DNA of 64,000 nucleotides, taken from NCBI RefSeq assembly GCF_004919095.1, contig NZ_STGJ01000005.1:124001-188000 (forward strand), written 5' to 3'. Every line of letters starts with the position of its first letter. The stretch's first letter is position 1. The notes below the pieces were generated by a model. It did no database searches. It worked only from the letters and a program-made list of their open reading frames with translations, and had not been told where the DNA came from. Origin of the DNA: Crenobacter intestini (GTDB lineage Bacteria > Pseudomonadota > Gammaproteobacteria > Burkholderiales > Chromobacteriaceae). Of this stretch, positions 18,304 through 28,903 are shown piece after piece. The position numbers and the translations under genes were made by a program.

Positions 18304-20346
18304 TCAGGCCTTCAGGAAATGCTCGCGCCCGGCGAGCCAGCGCGCGAGGTGTGCGTGCGCGACCTCGGGCAGCTTGGCGAGCAGTTCGGGCGCGAGCGTA
18401 CGCGCCTCTTCAAGCAGCGCGCTGTCAGCCTCCAGGTCGGCGAAGCGCAACATCGGCACGCCGCTTTGCCGCGCGCCGAGGAATTCACCGGGTCCGCGGA
18501 TCAGCAGGTCCTGCCGCGCGATCTCGAAGCCGTCGGTGTTTTCGTAGATCACCCTGAGCCGCGCCTTGGCAAGGTCGGACAAGGGCTGCTCGAACAGCAG
18601 CACGCAGCTGCTCTTGGCCGCGCCGCGGCCGACCCGGCCGCGCAGCTGGTGCAGCTGCGCAAGCCCCATCCGCTCGGCGTGCTCGATCACCATCAGGCTC
18701 GCGTTGGGCACGTCGACACCGACCTCGATCACGGTGGTCGCGACCAGTACGTCGATGCTGCCTGCGGCAAACGCCGCCATCACCTCGGCCTTTTCCGCCG
18801 CCTTCATGCGCCCGTGCACCAGCGCGACGCGCCGCGCGGGCAACGCAGCGCCCAGCTCCTGATGGGTGTCGACCGCCGTCTGCAGGGTCAGCGTCTCGCT
18901 CTCCTCGATCAGCGGGCACACCCAGTACGCCTGCCGCCCCTCGCCGCACACCTTGTTAACAAAGCCGACCACCTCGCCCCGCCGCTCGGCCGACACCAGC
19001 CGGGTGACAATCGGCGTGCGCCCCGGCGGCAGCTCGTCGATCACCGACACGTCGAGGTCGGCGTAGTAGCTCATCGCCAGCGTGCGCGGGATCGGCGTCG
19101 CCGACATCATCAGCTGGTGCGGCGAGCCGCCCTTGCCCTGCAAGGCGAGGCGCTGGCCGACGCCGAAGCGGTGCTGCTCGTCGACGATGACGAGGCCCAG
19201 CCGTTCGAAGGCGACGTCGTCCTGGAACAGCGCGTGGGTGCCGACCGCGAGGCGCGCCTCGCCCGAGGCGATGCTCGCTGCCATCGCCTCGCGCGCCTTC
19301 TTCTTCAGGCTGCCGGACAGCCACGCGACCTCAACGCCCAACGGCGCGAGCCAGGCGGCGAGCTTCAGGTAATGCTGCTCGGCGAGGATCTCGGTCGGCG
19401 CCATCAGCGCGACCTGGTACCCTGCCTCGATCGCGGCGAGCGCCGCCATCGCCGCGACGACGGTCTTGCCGCTGCCCACGTCCCCCTGCAACAGCCGGTT
19501 CATCGGGTGCGGCCTGGCCAGGTCCGCGCCGATTTCGGCGAGCACGCGCTGCTGCGCGCCGGTCAGCGCGAAGGGCAGCTGTGCGATGAGACGCGCGCGC
19601 AGCGCACCGTCGCCGACAATCGCCGGCGCGCTCCCCTTGCGGCGCGCGCGGTAGGCAAGACGCATCGACAGTTGCTGCGCGAGCAATTCGTCAAACTTGA
19701 GCCGCTGCCACGCCGGCAAGGCAGGATCGGCGAGCGCCGAGGCGCCAAGCTCCGGCGGCGGCGCGTGCAACAGGCGCACCGCGTCGGCAAACGGCAGCAG
19801 GCCGTAGCGCGCGCGGATCGCCTCGGGCAGGGTGTCGTCCAGCGGCAGGGTCTTGAGCTCCGCCGCGATCATGCGGCGCAACACCGGCTGGGTCAGGCCG
19901 TTCACCGTCGGGTAGACGGGCGTCAGCCGCTCGGCCAGCGCGTCGCCCTCGTGCACGTCGCGCAGCTTGGGGTGGACCATCTCGTCGCCGAAATAGCCGC
20001 GGCGGATCTCGCCCAATGCGCGCACGCGGTGGCCGACGGCGAGCTGCTTTTGCTGGCTGGGGTAGAAATGGATGAAGCGCAGCACCAGGCTGGCGCTGCC
20101 GTCGCGCAGGCGGGCGACCAACTGGCGGCGCGGCCTGAACTGCACCTCGCACGAAGTCACCTCGCCCTCGACCAGCACATGCTGGCCGTACGGCGCGTCG
20201 GCGATAGGGTAGAGATGGGTCTCGTCCTCGTAGCGCAGTGGCAGGTGCAGCACGAGGTCGAAGCGGCGGCGGATGCCCAGCTTCGCAAGCTTCTTCAGCG
20301 TGGCGTCCTGGGCAGCGGGCGCCTGATGGGCAAGGTCGGCACTCAT
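18304..20346 (-). CDS. recG: ATP-dependent DNA helicase RecG
   Basis: Branch-migration helicase that remodels stalled forks and Holliday junctions (680 residues). It has an N-terminal wedge/OB-fold domain (about 1-240) and a superfamily II motor with Walker A GDVGSGKT near residue 287, the motif II variant VDEQHRFG near 390, and the C-terminal motif LHQLRGRVGRG. The conserved C-terminal TRG hairpin region follows. It stands alone, preceded by the terminator of the next gene. Confidence 0.97.
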   Translation of the reverse strand: MSADLAHQAPAAQDATLKKLAKLGIRRRFDLVLHLPLRYEDETHLYPIADAPYGQHVLVEGEVTSCEVQFRPRRQLVARLRDGSASLVLRFIHFYPSQQKQLAVGHRVRALGEIRRGYFGDEMVHPKLRDVHEGDALAERLTPVYPTVNGLTQPVLRRMIAAELKTLPLDDTLPEAIRARYGLLPFADAVRLLHAPPPELGASALADPALPAWQRLKFDELLAQQLSMRLAYRARRKGSAPAIVGDGALRARLIAQLPFALTGAQQRVLAEIGADLARPHPMNRLLQGDVGSGKTVVAAMAALAAIEAGYQVALMAPTEILAEQHYLKLAAWLAPLGVEVAWLSGSLKKKAREAMAASIASGEARLAVGTHALFQDDVAFERLGLVIVDEQHRFGVGQRLALQGKGGSPHQLMMSATPIPRTLAMSYYADLDVSVIDELPPGRTPIVTRLVSAERRGEVVGFVNKVCGEGRQAYWVCPLIEESETLTLQTAVDTHQELGAALPARRVALVHGRMKAAEKAEVMAAFAAGSIDVLVATTVIEVGVDVPNASLMVIEHAERMGLAQLHQLRGRVGRGAAKSSCVLLFEQPLSDLAKARLRVIYENTDGFEIARQDLLIRGPGEFLGARQSGVPMLRFADLEADSALLEEARTLAPELLAKLPEVAHAHLARWLAGREHFLKA

Positions 20347-20366
20347 GCGCCGATTCTACCGGAAAT

Positions 20367-20397
20367 AAAAAAACGGAAAGCCCTCAGGCCTTCCGTT
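20367..20397 (-). terminator. Intrinsic terminator of the DUF2147 gene
   Basis: On the minus strand AACGGAA pairs with TTCCGTT, with an inner GGCC/GGGC extension, followed by TTTTTTT. It lies 22 nt after the DUF2147 stop codon. Confidence 0.85.
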
Positions 20398-20419
20398 CTG
20401 TCGCGCAAGGGCAGACCGC

Positions 20420-20848
20420 TTACGGCTTGACCCAGGTCTGGGTGCGGCCGAGCAAGGCCATGCCGAGGAAACCGCGCACCTCGAGCTTGTCGCCGACTAC
20501 CTTGAGCTTGGCGCTGTAGACCTTGCCCGTTTTCGGGTCGAGGATCTTGCCGCCTTCCCATACGTCGCCGTCCTTCTTCAGGCCCCACAGGATGTTCATG
20601 CCGACCACCGGCTTGTCCTTGTTGGCGCCGTCGCACTTGCTGCACACGGCGTCCGGGTTGTTGAACAGCTTGACGATCTTGCCGCTGAGTTCGCCCGCAG
20701 CCGACTCCGAGATCTGCACCAGCGCCTTGGGCTGCTTGGTCTCGTCGTCGATGGTCTTCCAGGTGCCGACCGCGCCGTTCGCCCAGGCGCTGCCACACAG
20801 CAGCACGCCGGCGAGCACCGCCGCGCCCTTGTTCAGGATCCCCTTCAT
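20420..20848 (-). CDS. DUF2147 family periplasmic protein
   Basis: Secreted protein of unknown function (142 residues). A signal peptide of about 23 residues ends GSAWA; the mature part starts NGAVGTWKTIDDETKQPKA and contains VVGMNILWGLKKDGDVWEGG and a C-terminal RGFLGMALLGRTQTWVK, the layout of DUF2147 (small beta-barrel, possibly lipocalin-like). One Cys-X2-Cys pair (CSKC) is present. The ATG at 20848 has a good Shine-Dalgarno (GAGGAG). Its AGGAGAAA is complementary to eight nucleotides of the predicted FNR sRNA. Single-gene unit with its own terminator. Confidence 0.85.
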   Translation of the reverse strand: MKGILNKGAAVLAGVLLCGSAWANGAVGTWKTIDDETKQPKALVQISESAAGELSGKIVKLFNNPDAVCSKCDGANKDKPVVGMNILWGLKKDGDVWEGGKILDPKTGKVYSAKLKVVGDKLEVRGFLGMALLGRTQTWVKP

Positions 20849-20931
20849 TATTTTCTCCTCGTTTTCAAACGGTGGTTTGAGTGGTTGCTCGAGGATGCCA
20901 ACACCGCCCGCTCCCGTCAAGAACAGTGGCA

Positions 20932-21777
20932 TCATCCGTGAAAGTCACCGCCTGCCATCGCGCGCACGCGCCCGCCGACGCTGACCCGCCCTGCTGCATC
21001 GATGCACAGGCGCAGGCGGTTCGGCCGGCCGGCGACGTCGCCCTGCTCGACACGCCAGTCGAGGCCCCGCTCACCGCCTAGCGCCAGATAGCCGCCCAGG
21101 TTCGCGCACGCCGAGCCGGTGCCGATGTCTTCGAGCACCGCCCCGTCTTGCGCGTAGAAAAAACGCACCGTCGCGACGCCCGCCTCGGCGTGCCACAGGT
21201 AGGCGATGCTGCGCCCGGGCCGCAGCGTCGCGCCGGCGATCAGCCGCGCAAAGTCAGGCCTCGCCGCGAGCACCGCGTCGCGGCTGCTGGCCCGGATCAG
21301 TAACTGCTCGGAGCCGGTGTTCACCCATTGCGGCACATCGCAAACCGCACCTTGCGCCAGCCCCAGCATCGTGGCGGCTTCGCTTGCCGAAAGCGCCGCC
21401 GGGCGCTGCGTCGCGGTGGGTACCCGCAAGAACCAGTGGCCATCCGCTTCGTGGACCCCGATCGGTCCCGCGTTGCAACGCAGGGTGAACGCCGGCCCCG
21501 GCGAGCGCTGCGCGGCGAGCACCGCCGCCGCGCCGAGCACCGGGTGGCCGGCAAACGGCAGTTCGGTCGCCGGCGTGAAGATGCGCAGGCGCGCGGCGTC
21601 GCCGTCTGCTTCGCCCGGCAGCACGAATACGGTCTCGGCCAGGTTGAACTGGCGTGCGATCGCCTGCATCTCGTCGTCAGCAAGCTTACGGGCGTCGGTA
21701 AACACCGCGAGCGGGTTGCCGCCAAAACGGCTGCCGTCGCTGAACACGTTGACGACGCGGTAAGGGAGTGCGGCCAT
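20932..21777 (-). CDS. PhzF-family isomerase/epimerase
   Basis: Member of the PhzF/diaminopimelate-epimerase-like fold (281 residues), probably cytosolic, with unknown substrate. N-terminal VNVFSDGSRFGGNPLAVF and the catalytic-Glu motif NLAETVFVL near residue 45 are intact, as is GTGSACANLGGYLAL in the second half. The ATG at 21777 gives MAALPYRVVNVF. No phenazine genes are nearby, so this is the widespread housekeeping type rather than true PhzF. Confidence 0.88.
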   Translation of the reverse strand: MAALPYRVVNVFSDGSRFGGNPLAVFTDARKLADDEMQAIARQFNLAETVFVLPGEADGDAARLRIFTPATELPFAGHPVLGAAAVLAAQRSPGPAFTLRCNAGPIGVHEADGHWFLRVPTATQRPAALSASEAATMLGLAQGAVCDVPQWVNTGSEQLLIRASSRDAVLAARPDFARLIAGATLRPGRSIAYLWHAEAGVATVRFFYAQDGAVLEDIGTGSACANLGGYLALGGERGLDWRVEQGDVAGRPNRLRLCIDAAGRVSVGGRVRAMAGGDFHG

Positions 21778-21825
21778 GGTTTGCCTCAGGAAAATGGCTA
21801 TTGGATCACACGGGCGGCACAAGGC

Positions 21826-21855
21826 AAAACGCCGCCGGCAAAAGCACGGCGGCGT
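21826..21855 (-). terminator. Probable terminator downstream of ridA
   Basis: On the minus strand a 9-bp stem ACGCCGCCG/CGGCGGCGT with a 9-nt loop is followed by TTTGCC. The T tract is short. Confidence 0.55.
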
Positions 21856-21880
21856 GTGGCAAAAACGGCAGAGTGCTGGC

Positions 21881-22261
21881 TTACAGCACCATCACCGCTT
21901 CGGCTTCGACCTGCACGCCACGTGGCAGGCTGGCGACGCCGACCGCGGCGCGCGCCGGGAACGGCTCGGCCATGAATTCAGCCATCACCTTGTTGAAGGT
22001 CGCGAAGTTGGCAAGGTCGGTCAGGTAGGCGTTGAGCTTGACGATATCGTTCAGCGAACCGCCGGCCGCCTCGCACACCGCCTGCAGGTTGGCGAACACC
22101 TGGCGCGTTTCGGCTTCGAAGCCGCCCTCGACCACGGTCATGGTCGCCGGGTCGAGCGGGATCTGGCCGGACAGGTAGACGGTGTTGCCGGCTTGCACGG
22201 CCTGCGAGTACGCGCCGATCGCTGCCGGAGCCTTGTCGGTGTGGATGATTTTCTTGGTCAT
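21881..22261 (-). CDS. ridA: RidA family enamine/imine deaminase
   Basis: Deaminates reactive 2-aminoacrylate and related imines released by PLP enzymes (126 residues; YjgF/YER057c/UK114 family). Family motifs are present: [28 protein letters not shown] (in part), the catalytic Arg in [13 protein letters not shown], and the C-terminal VEAEAV. The ATG at 22261 is chosen ([12 protein letters not shown]); an upstream GTG at 22270 would overlap the hemW stop. Confidence 0.95.
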   Translation of the reverse strand: MTKKIIHTDKAPAAIGAYSQAVQAGNTVYLSGQIPLDPATMTVVEGGFEAETRQVFANLQAVCEAAGGSLNDIVKLNAYLTDLANFATFNKVMAEFMAEPFPARAAVGVASLPRGVQVEAEAVMVL

Positions 22262-22266
22262 GGTGT

Positions 22267-23454
22267 TCACGCTTTGTCGTTGAGGAACAGGGTTAACAAG
22301 TCATTCAGGAAACGCTGGCCAGCGAGCGTCGGCCGGATCAACCCGTCCTGCCGCTCGAGCAGGCCGCGCCGCGCCGCCTCGTCCAGCTCGCGGGCGATCT
22401 GCACCAGGGGCAGGCCGGTGTGCGTGGCGAACAGCGCCTCGTCGAAGCCGCCGGTCAGCCGCAGCGCGTTCATCATGAATTCGAACGGCAAGTCGCGGCG
22501 GCCGACCTTGTGCGCCTCCTGCACCGGCTCGCCCGCGGCGACCGCCTTCAGGTAGGCCGCCGGCTGCTTGTAGCGCATCTGGCGGCGCACGCCGTCGTGC
22601 GCGCTGACCTTGCCGTGCGCGCCGGCGCCGATGCCCAGGTAGTCGCCGAAGGTCCAGTAATTGAGGTTGTGCCGACACTGCCGCCCGGGGCGGGCGAACG
22701 CCGAGGTCTCGTAATGCTCGAAGCCGGCGGCCGCCAGCCGCACCTCGATCGCCTCCTGCATGTCGGCCGAGCGCTCGTCGTCGGGCAGGTTTTCCGGCTC
22801 GTAGCGCGCGAACAGCGTGTTGGGCTCGATGGTCAGGTGGTAGGCCGACAAGTGGGTGACGCCGGCACAGAGCGCGGTGTCGATGTCGGCGAGCGCCTGA
22901 TCCAGCGTCTGCCCGGGCAACGCGTACATCAGGTCGGCGTTGACGTTGTCGAAGTGCCCGAGCGCCGCCTCCAATGCCGCGCGCGCCTCGGCGCCGCCGT
23001 GGATGCGGCCGAGGGTACGCAGGAAGCCGTCGTCGAAGCTCTGGATGCCGAGCGACAGGCGGTTGACGCCGGCGGCGCGGTAGCCCTCGAAGCGGCCGTG
23101 CTCGACGGTGCCGGGGTTCGCCTCCATGCTGATCTCGGCGTCCGGGTGTACGCGCACCCGCGCGCGCACGCCGGCGAGCAGGCGGTCGATCGCCTCCGGC
23201 GAAAACAGGCTGGGCGTGCCGCCGCCCATGAAGATGGTCGTCACCGGCCGCCCCCATACCGCGGGCAGCGCAAGCTCCAGGTCGGCCAGCAGGGCGTCGA
23301 CATAGCCCGCCTCGTCGAAGCCCGCTTTCGCCTCGTGCGAGTTGAAGTCGCAGTACGGACACTTGCGCACGCACCACGGGAAGTGGATGTAGAGCGACAG
23401 GGGCGGCAGGCTCTTGAGGCCCCCTGTCAGCGCCGAGAGGTCGACCACGCTCAT
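22267..23454 (-). CDS. hemW: Radical SAM family heme chaperone HemW
   Basis: Radical SAM protein (395 residues) related to oxygen-independent coproporphyrinogen oxidase but carrying the heme-chaperone signature. The cluster motif is [10 protein letters not shown], that is CX3CX2CDF near residue 30, followed by [10 protein letters not shown] and [12 protein letters not shown]-terminal HemN-type domain is present. The ATG at 23454 overlaps the rdgB stop (ATGA), so it is translationally coupled to rdgB, an association common in proteobacteria. Confidence 0.93.
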   Translation of the reverse strand: MSVVDLSALTGGLKSLPPLSLYIHFPWCVRKCPYCDFNSHEAKAGFDEAGYVDALLADLELALPAVWGRPVTTIFMGGGTPSLFSPEAIDRLLAGVRARVRVHPDAEISMEANPGTVEHGRFEGYRAAGVNRLSLGIQSFDDGFLRTLGRIHGGAEARAALEAALGHFDNVNADLMYALPGQTLDQALADIDTALCAGVTHLSAYHLTIEPNTLFARYEPENLPDDERSADMQEAIEVRLAAAGFEHYETSAFARPGRQCRHNLNYWTFGDYLGIGAGAHGKVSAHDGVRRQMRYKQPAAYLKAVAAGEPVQEAHKVGRRDLPFEFMMNALRLTGGFDEALFATHTGLPLVQIARELDEAARRGLLERQDGLIRPTLAGQRFLNDLLTLFLNDKA

Positions 23455-24044
23455 GCGAACGCCGTCAGGCGCGCGAGCAAGGCCTGCATCGCCTGGCCGC
23501 GGTGGCTGACGCGGTTCTTCTCTTCGGCCGGCATCTGCGCGACCGAGCAGCCGTACGCGGGGATCTGCACCAGCGGGTCGTAGCCGAAACCGCCGTCGCC
23601 CGAGGCCGCGTCTGCGACTTCGCCCAGCCACACCGCGTCGACGATCAGCGGGTGCGGGTCGTCGGCGTGGCGCACAAGCACCAGCACGCAGGTGTACCAG
23701 CAGCGGCGGTTGCGCTCGCCCTGCATCTTTTCCAGCAGCAGCGCGTTGTTGCGCGCATCAGACTTCGGCTCGCCGGCGAAACGCGCGGAGAGCACGCCGG
23801 GCGCGCCGCCCAACGCCTCGACGCACAGGCCGGAGTCGTCAGCCAGCGCCGGCAGGCCGGTCTCGCGGCTGGCGTGGCGCGCCTTCTCCAACGCATTTTC
23901 GACGAAGGTGTGGTAGGGCTCGGCACACTCGGAGACGCCGAGCGCCTGTTGCGGCACCACCTCCACCCCGAGCGGCGCGAGGAGCGCCGAGAATTCGCGC
24001 AGCTTGCCGGCGTTGCCGCTGGCGAGTACCAGTTGGTCGAACAT
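23451..24044 (-). CDS. rdgB: dITP/XTP pyrophosphatase (non-canonical purine NTPase)
   Basis: House-cleaning enzyme that hydrolyses dITP, ITP and XTP to monophosphates (197 residues, Ham1/RdgB family). N-terminal LASGNAGKLREF and the metal-binding ADDSGLCVEALGGAPGV are diagnostic; GYDPLV and the C-terminal SHRGQAM complete the fold. The ATG at 24044 begins MFDQLVLASGN. It forms an overlapping pair with hemW. Confidence 0.96.
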   Translation of the reverse strand: MFDQLVLASGNAGKLREFSALLAPLGVEVVPQQALGVSECAEPYHTFVENALEKARHASRETGLPALADDSGLCVEALGGAPGVLSARFAGEPKSDARNNALLLEKMQGERNRRCWYTCVLVLVRHADDPHPLIVDAVWLGEVADAASGDGGFGYDPLVQIPAYGCSVAQMPAEEKNRVSHRGQAMQALLARLTAFA

Positions 24045-24065
24045 GGTCTTTCCTTGTCTTTCTGC

Positions 24066-24091
24066 AAAAACGGGGCGCCGCAGGCGCCCCG
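24066..24091 (-). terminator. Intrinsic terminator after the PotD-like gene
   Basis: 9-bp stem CGGGGCGCC/GGCGCCCCG with a TGC loop, followed by TTTTTG on the minus strand; 10 nt beyond the stop codon. Confidence 0.9.
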
Positions 24092-24100
24092 TATCCGGCC

Positions 24101-25171
24101 TTAGTGGCCGGCCTTGACCTGGGTCCACAGGCGGTTCATCAGCCGGCGCTCCTTCGGCGTCTGCTCGCGCAGCACCGTCCACTTGGCGACCGTCTGCGGC
24201 GTCGGGTTGACCACCGGGTTTGCCTTGAGGTCGGCGCGGAAGAACGGCCCGGCGGTCTTCACCGGGTTGGTCGCGCCGTTCAGGTTGGTCAGCTCGGCCG
24301 CATTCCTGCCGTCGAGCATGAAGTTGATGAACTTGTGCGCAAGGTCGGGGCGCTTGGCGCTGGCGAGGATGGCCATGGTGTCGACCCCCAGCTCGTTGCC
24401 TTCGCGCTGCGCGCTCATCGCGACCTTGAACGGACGCTTGGCCGCCTTGGCGTCCTCGGCGGCCTGGTGGAACTCGGTCGAGTAACCGAGTGCGACCCAG
24501 ATATTGCCGACCGCCAGCTCCTTCAGGTAGCTCGCGTTGGAGAACGCCGCCCAGTAGGGCTTGGCGCGGGCGATCACGTCCTTGGCCGCGCGGTAGTCGG
24601 CCTCGGTCGCCTTGTTCGGGTCCTTGCCCAGGTAGAACATGGCGGCGGTGAACACCTCGCGCGGGCTATCCAGCACGGTCACCTTGCCCTTGATCCTGGC
24701 GAGCACCTTGGGGTCGAAGATCACCGACCAGCTGGTCGGGTCGACGCCGAGCTTCTTCAGGCGGGCGTCGTTATAGCCGACGCTGGTCAGGCTGAGCACG
24801 GTCGGCACTTCGTAGCGGTTGCCCGGGTCGTAGCTCTGGTTGAGGTAGGCCGGGTCGACGTTCCTGATATTGGGGATCAGCTGCTTGTTCAACGGCTGCA
24901 ACAACTTCTGCTTGACCATGGGCTGGATCACGAAGGACGACGGGAACACCACGTCGTAGCCCTTGGCGCCCGCGGACAGCTTGGCCAGCATTTCCTCGTT
25001 GTCACCGTAGAAGTCCTGCACCACGCGGCAATCGCAGCTCTTCTCGAAGCGCTTGATGGTGGCGTCCGACAGCGAACCGCTCCAGTTATACAGGTGGAGC
25101 ACGTCGTTCGGACCGGCCAGCACGCTGGTCGACGCCAGCGCGGACAACAATGTAACAGTCAGCTTGTTCAA
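24101..25171 (-). CDS. Polyamine (spermidine/putrescine) ABC transporter substrate-binding protein
   Basis: Periplasmic PotD/PotF-type receptor (356 residues). A signal peptide of about 19 residues ends SVLA; the mature protein begins GPNDVLHLYNWSGSLSDATI, the polyamine-binding LYNWS motif. A C-terminal WTVLREQTPKERRLMNRLW follows. Translation appears to start at TTG 25171, 9 nt after a near-perfect Shine-Dalgarno (GGAGGT). No permease or ATPase genes adjoin, so it must work with a transporter encoded elsewhere. The exact polyamine cannot be told. Confidence 0.88.
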   Translation of the reverse strand: MNKLTVTLLSALASTSVLAGPNDVLHLYNWSGSLSDATIKRFEKSCDCRVVQDFYGDNEEMLAKLSAGAKGYDVVFPSSFVIQPMVKQKLLQPLNKQLIPNIRNVDPAYLNQSYDPGNRYEVPTVLSLTSVGYNDARLKKLGVDPTSWSVIFDPKVLARIKGKVTVLDSPREVFTAAMFYLGKDPNKATEADYRAAKDVIARAKPYWAAFSNASYLKELAVGNIWVALGYSTEFHQAAEDAKAAKRPFKVAMSAQREGNELGVDTMAILASAKRPDLAHKFINFMLDGRNAAELTNLNGATNPVKTAGPFFRADLKANPVVNPTPQTVAKWTVLREQTPKERRLMNRLWTQVKAGH

Positions 25172-25237
25172 TTCAGGTTCACCTCCAGACAGATCAAGAC
25201 GGCGGCCTGCCCGGCCGCCGCTAAAAAAACGGGACGC

Positions 25238-26232
<995 letters not shown>

Positions 26233-26236
<4 letters not shown>

Positions 26237-26949
26237 TTGGACAGCGCCTCCGACTGCAGGCCGATCAGCTCGCGCACGCCTTTCTCGGCCAGCGCCAGCA
26301 GCGCGTTCAGCTCTTCGCGACTGAACGGCACGCCCTCGGCGGTGCCCTGCACCTCGACGAAGCGGCCGGACGCGGTCATCACCACGTTCATGTCGGTCTC
26401 GCACGCCGAGTCTTCCGGGTAGTCGAGGTCCAGCACCGGCTGGCCCTCGTAGATGCCGACCGACACCGCCGCCACCGCCTCGCGGATCGGGCTCTCGGCG
26501 AGCTTGCCGGCCGCGATCAAGCCGGCGATGGCGTCGCTCAGCGCGACGAAGGCGCCGGTGATGCTGGCGGTGCGGGTGCCGCCGTCGGCCTGGATCACGT
26601 CGCAGTCGACCACGATCTGCCGCTCGCCCAGTTTCTGCAGGTCGACCACCGCGCGCAGGCTGCGCCCGATCAGACGCTGGATTTCCTGGGTGCGGCCGGA
26701 CTGCTTGCCGCTGGCGGCCTCGCGGCGCATGCGGCTGCCGGTCGAGCGCGGCAGCATACCGTACTCGGCGGTCACCCAGCCCTGCCCCTTGCCCTTGAGG
26801 AAGGGCGGCACGTTCTCTTCGACGCTGGCGGTGCAGATCACCTTGGTGTCGCCGAATTCGACAAGGACCGAACCTTCGGCGTGGCGGGTGTAGTGACGGG
26901 TCAGGCTGACGCGGCGCAGGGCGTCACAGCTTCGCTCGGAGGGGCGCAT
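26233..26949 (-). CDS. rph: Ribonuclease PH
   Basis: Phosphorolytic 3'-5' exoribonuclease that trims tRNA 3' ends (238 residues, identical to the family norm). It begins [18 protein letters not shown]; motifs [31 protein letters not shown] and [11 protein letters not shown] carry the RNA, phosphate and metal sites. The ATG at 26949 is chosen for homology; the long upstream open frame is an antisense shadow. It overlaps dusA by 4 bp. Confidence 0.97.
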
Positions 26950-27020
26950 GGCAAACATCGATCCGCAAAAAACGCCCGATTGTACAGCAACTTGCGTGCG
27001 ATCCCCAAGGCCGGGCCGGC

Positions 27021-27866
27021 CTACAGCCCGCCGCCTGCGGCGAGCATCTCGCTCTCCAGCGTCGCGCCCAGCGCGTCGGGTACTTCGGGTGCCTGCGCGC
27101 TGTCGAGCACCTCGGCGCCGGCCGCGTCGTCGGGCAGCGGCATCAGCGCGGCGGCGCTCAGGTTGTCGCTGCGCTCGCCGGCCCGGCGCTCGGCCACTTG
27201 CAGCAGCGCGGGCACCACCCGCTGCGGCGGCCGCGCCGTCAGCGCGCGCGCCAGTTCCGCGTCGCCGAACTGCGACCACACGCCGTCCGAACAGACCAGC
27301 ACCGCGTCGCCCCCCGCCAGCGGCAGCGGCCCCGCCTCGCCGACTTCCGGCTGGTCGATGCCGCCCAGGCAGCTGGTCACCCGGTTGCGCTCCGGGTGCG
27401 CAAGCGCCTCCTCGGGGGAGAGCTGGCCGCAGTCGATCAGCCGCTGCACCGTCGAATGGTCGCGGCTGTGCCAGAGGACCGCCCCGTCCCGCAGCAGGTA
27501 GGCGCGCGCGTCACCCGCCCACACCGCGTAGAGCTGCCCGCGCTGCACCAGCGCGATCGCTACTGTCGCGCTGGGCACCTCGGGAAAGCGCCGCTGCAAG
27601 GCCATGCGTTCGAGCGCGCCCTGGATCTCGTCGACGCCCTCGCGCAGGAAGGCCTGCGGATCAGCCAGCACCGGCCGCGCGCCCAGCTCGAAACGGTGCG
27701 ACAGGGTGTCGATCACCATCTGCGCGGCCAGTTCGCCGTTCAGGTGGCCGCCCATGCCGTCGGCGACGACCAGCAGCCATGCCTCGCGCGAGTGCAGCGT
27801 CAGCACGCGGTCTTCGTTGTAGCTGCGGGATCCGATCCGGCTGCCGGCCATCCACGCAAATTTCAT
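27021..27866 (-). CDS. PP2C-family protein serine/threonine phosphatase
   Basis: Mn/Mg-dependent phosphatase (281 residues, PPM family). Metal-binding motifs are intact: RSYNEDRVL near residue 15, [15 protein letters not shown] near 33, [14 protein letters not shown], and [12 protein letters not shown] near 190. No transmembrane segment or signal peptide is seen, so it is cytosolic. It overlaps the upstream kinase gene by 4 bp (ATGA), so kinase and phosphatase are made together and probably act on each other and on shared targets. Confidence 0.93.
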   Translation of the reverse strand: MKFAWMAGSRIGSRSYNEDRVLTLHSREAWLLVVADGMGGHLNGELAAQMVIDTLSHRFELGARPVLADPQAFLREGVDEIQGALERMALQRRFPEVPSATVAIALVQRGQLYAVWAGDARAYLLRDGAVLWHSRDHSTVQRLIDCGQLSPEEALAHPERNRVTSCLGGIDQPEVGEAGPLPLAGGDAVLVCSDGVWSQFGDAELARALTARPPQRVVPALLQVAERRAGERSDNLSAAALMPLPDDAAGAEVLDSAQAPEVPDALGATLESEMLAAGGGL

Positions 27867-28816
27867 CCACGCTCCTTGACGCGTTCGGGGCGCAGCCAGC
27901 CGCCCAGTCTTTGCAACAGCCCGCCGGGTTTGGCCGGCGGGGAAAACGGCGCCTGCAGCGCCTTTTGCACCTCGAGCAGCGAGCCTGGCCGCCTCTCGAC
28001 CTCCAGCGCCATGCAGCGGCGGGTCAGCTCAAGCAATTCGGGCGAGTAGTGCGACGCCGCCTGCGGGAGCGCCGGCAACACACCGTCGGCCGCGCGCTGC
28101 TTCGCCGGCGGCGGCGCGCCGATGCCCAGGCACGCGTACAGGCAGGCGCCGAGGCTGTAGATGTCGGTCCACGGGCCGAGCCGCGCGTCCGCCCGCGTCT
28201 GCTCGGGCGGCGCAAACGCCGGCGTGTACATCGACACCGCCTGGCCTTGCTGGCGCTGCGCGTTCTGCCGCGCCGCGCCGAAGTCGAGCAGCACCGGCGA
28301 GCCGTTCCTGCGCAGGTAGATGTTGGCGGGCTTGAGGTCCAGGTGCAGCAGGTGGCGGCGGTGCACCTCGCGCAGGCCGCCGACCAGCTCGACGAACAGG
28401 CGGCGCAGGCGGCCCTCTTCGAGCGCGCCGCCGGCCAGCTCGATCTCGCGGGAGAGTGGCCGCCCCTCCGTGTAGTCCATCACCATGTACACGGTCTGGT
28501 TCGCGGCGAAAAAGTTGCGCACGCGCACCACATTGGGGTGCTGGATGTCGGCGAGCACCCTCGCCTCCTCGAAGAAACACTTCTTGCCGACCCTGAAGGG
28601 CTCTGCGTCGAGCTCGCTGATGACCTCGACCTGCAGTTCGGCGTTGTGGCGGGCCATCGAGCCGGGCAGGTACTCCTTGATCGCCAGCTTGCGGTCGGCG
28701 TCGTCCAGCGCGAGGTAGACACGGCTGAACCCCCCCTGGCTCAGCTCGCGGACGATGGTGTAGGTGTCCAGCCGGTGTCCGGCCGGCAGCCCTGTCGTTT
28801 GCTTGGTTTGCGTCAT
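27863..28816 (-). CDS. Eukaryotic-like serine/threonine protein kinase
   Basis: Soluble Hanks-type kinase (317 residues). The glycine loop is GGFSRVYLA, the ATP-anchoring lysine lies in KLAIKEYL, the catalytic loop is HLDLKPANIYL (HxD variant of HRD), the metal site LLDFGAAR, and the activation segment ends FAPPEQ. It therefore appears catalytically competent. There is no membrane helix or PASTA repeat; the last 40 residues are basic and proline-rich. The ATG at 28816 gives MTQTKQTTGLPAGHRLD. No T6SS genes adjoin, which separates it from PpkA/PppA loci. It is divergent from yicC. Confidence 0.92.
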   Translation of the reverse strand: MTQTKQTTGLPAGHRLDTYTIVRELSQGGFSRVYLALDDADRKLAIKEYLPGSMARHNAELQVEVISELDAEPFRVGKKCFFEEARVLADIQHPNVVRVRNFFAANQTVYMVMDYTEGRPLSREIELAGGALEEGRLRRLFVELVGGLREVHRRHLLHLDLKPANIYLRRNGSPVLLDFGAARQNAQRQQGQAVSMYTPAFAPPEQTRADARLGPWTDIYSLGACLYACLGIGAPPPAKQRAADGVLPALPQAASHYSPELLELTRRCMALEVERRPGSLLEVQKALQAPFSPPAKPGGLLQRLGGWLRPERVKERG

Positions 28817-28903
28817 CGCTGTTGTTATAGTGTGTTGGGCCCGGAGGCAGCCCAAGCCCTCCGGACCCGGTTCCTCTTTGTCACCCTAACCGGGAGCTCC
28901 CCC

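Noticed and set aside
18227-18547. Frame starting at the ATG inside the predicted sRNA (MVSPLLFAAISHS...)
   Set aside because: No Shine-Dalgarno, runs through the terminator hairpin into the antisense of recG, and the translation becomes low-complexity. The RNA interpretation explains the terminator and FNR box better.
21777-21822. N-terminal extension of the PhzF-like protein to 21822
   Set aside because: The extension lacks homology and a ribosome binding site; the family N-terminus begins a few residues before VNVFSDG.
25200-25225. GC-rich hairpin GGCGGCC/GGCCGCC between the PotD-like gene and dusA as a dusA terminator
   Set aside because: The T run on the minus strand precedes rather than follows the stem, so it is not a canonical intrinsic terminator.
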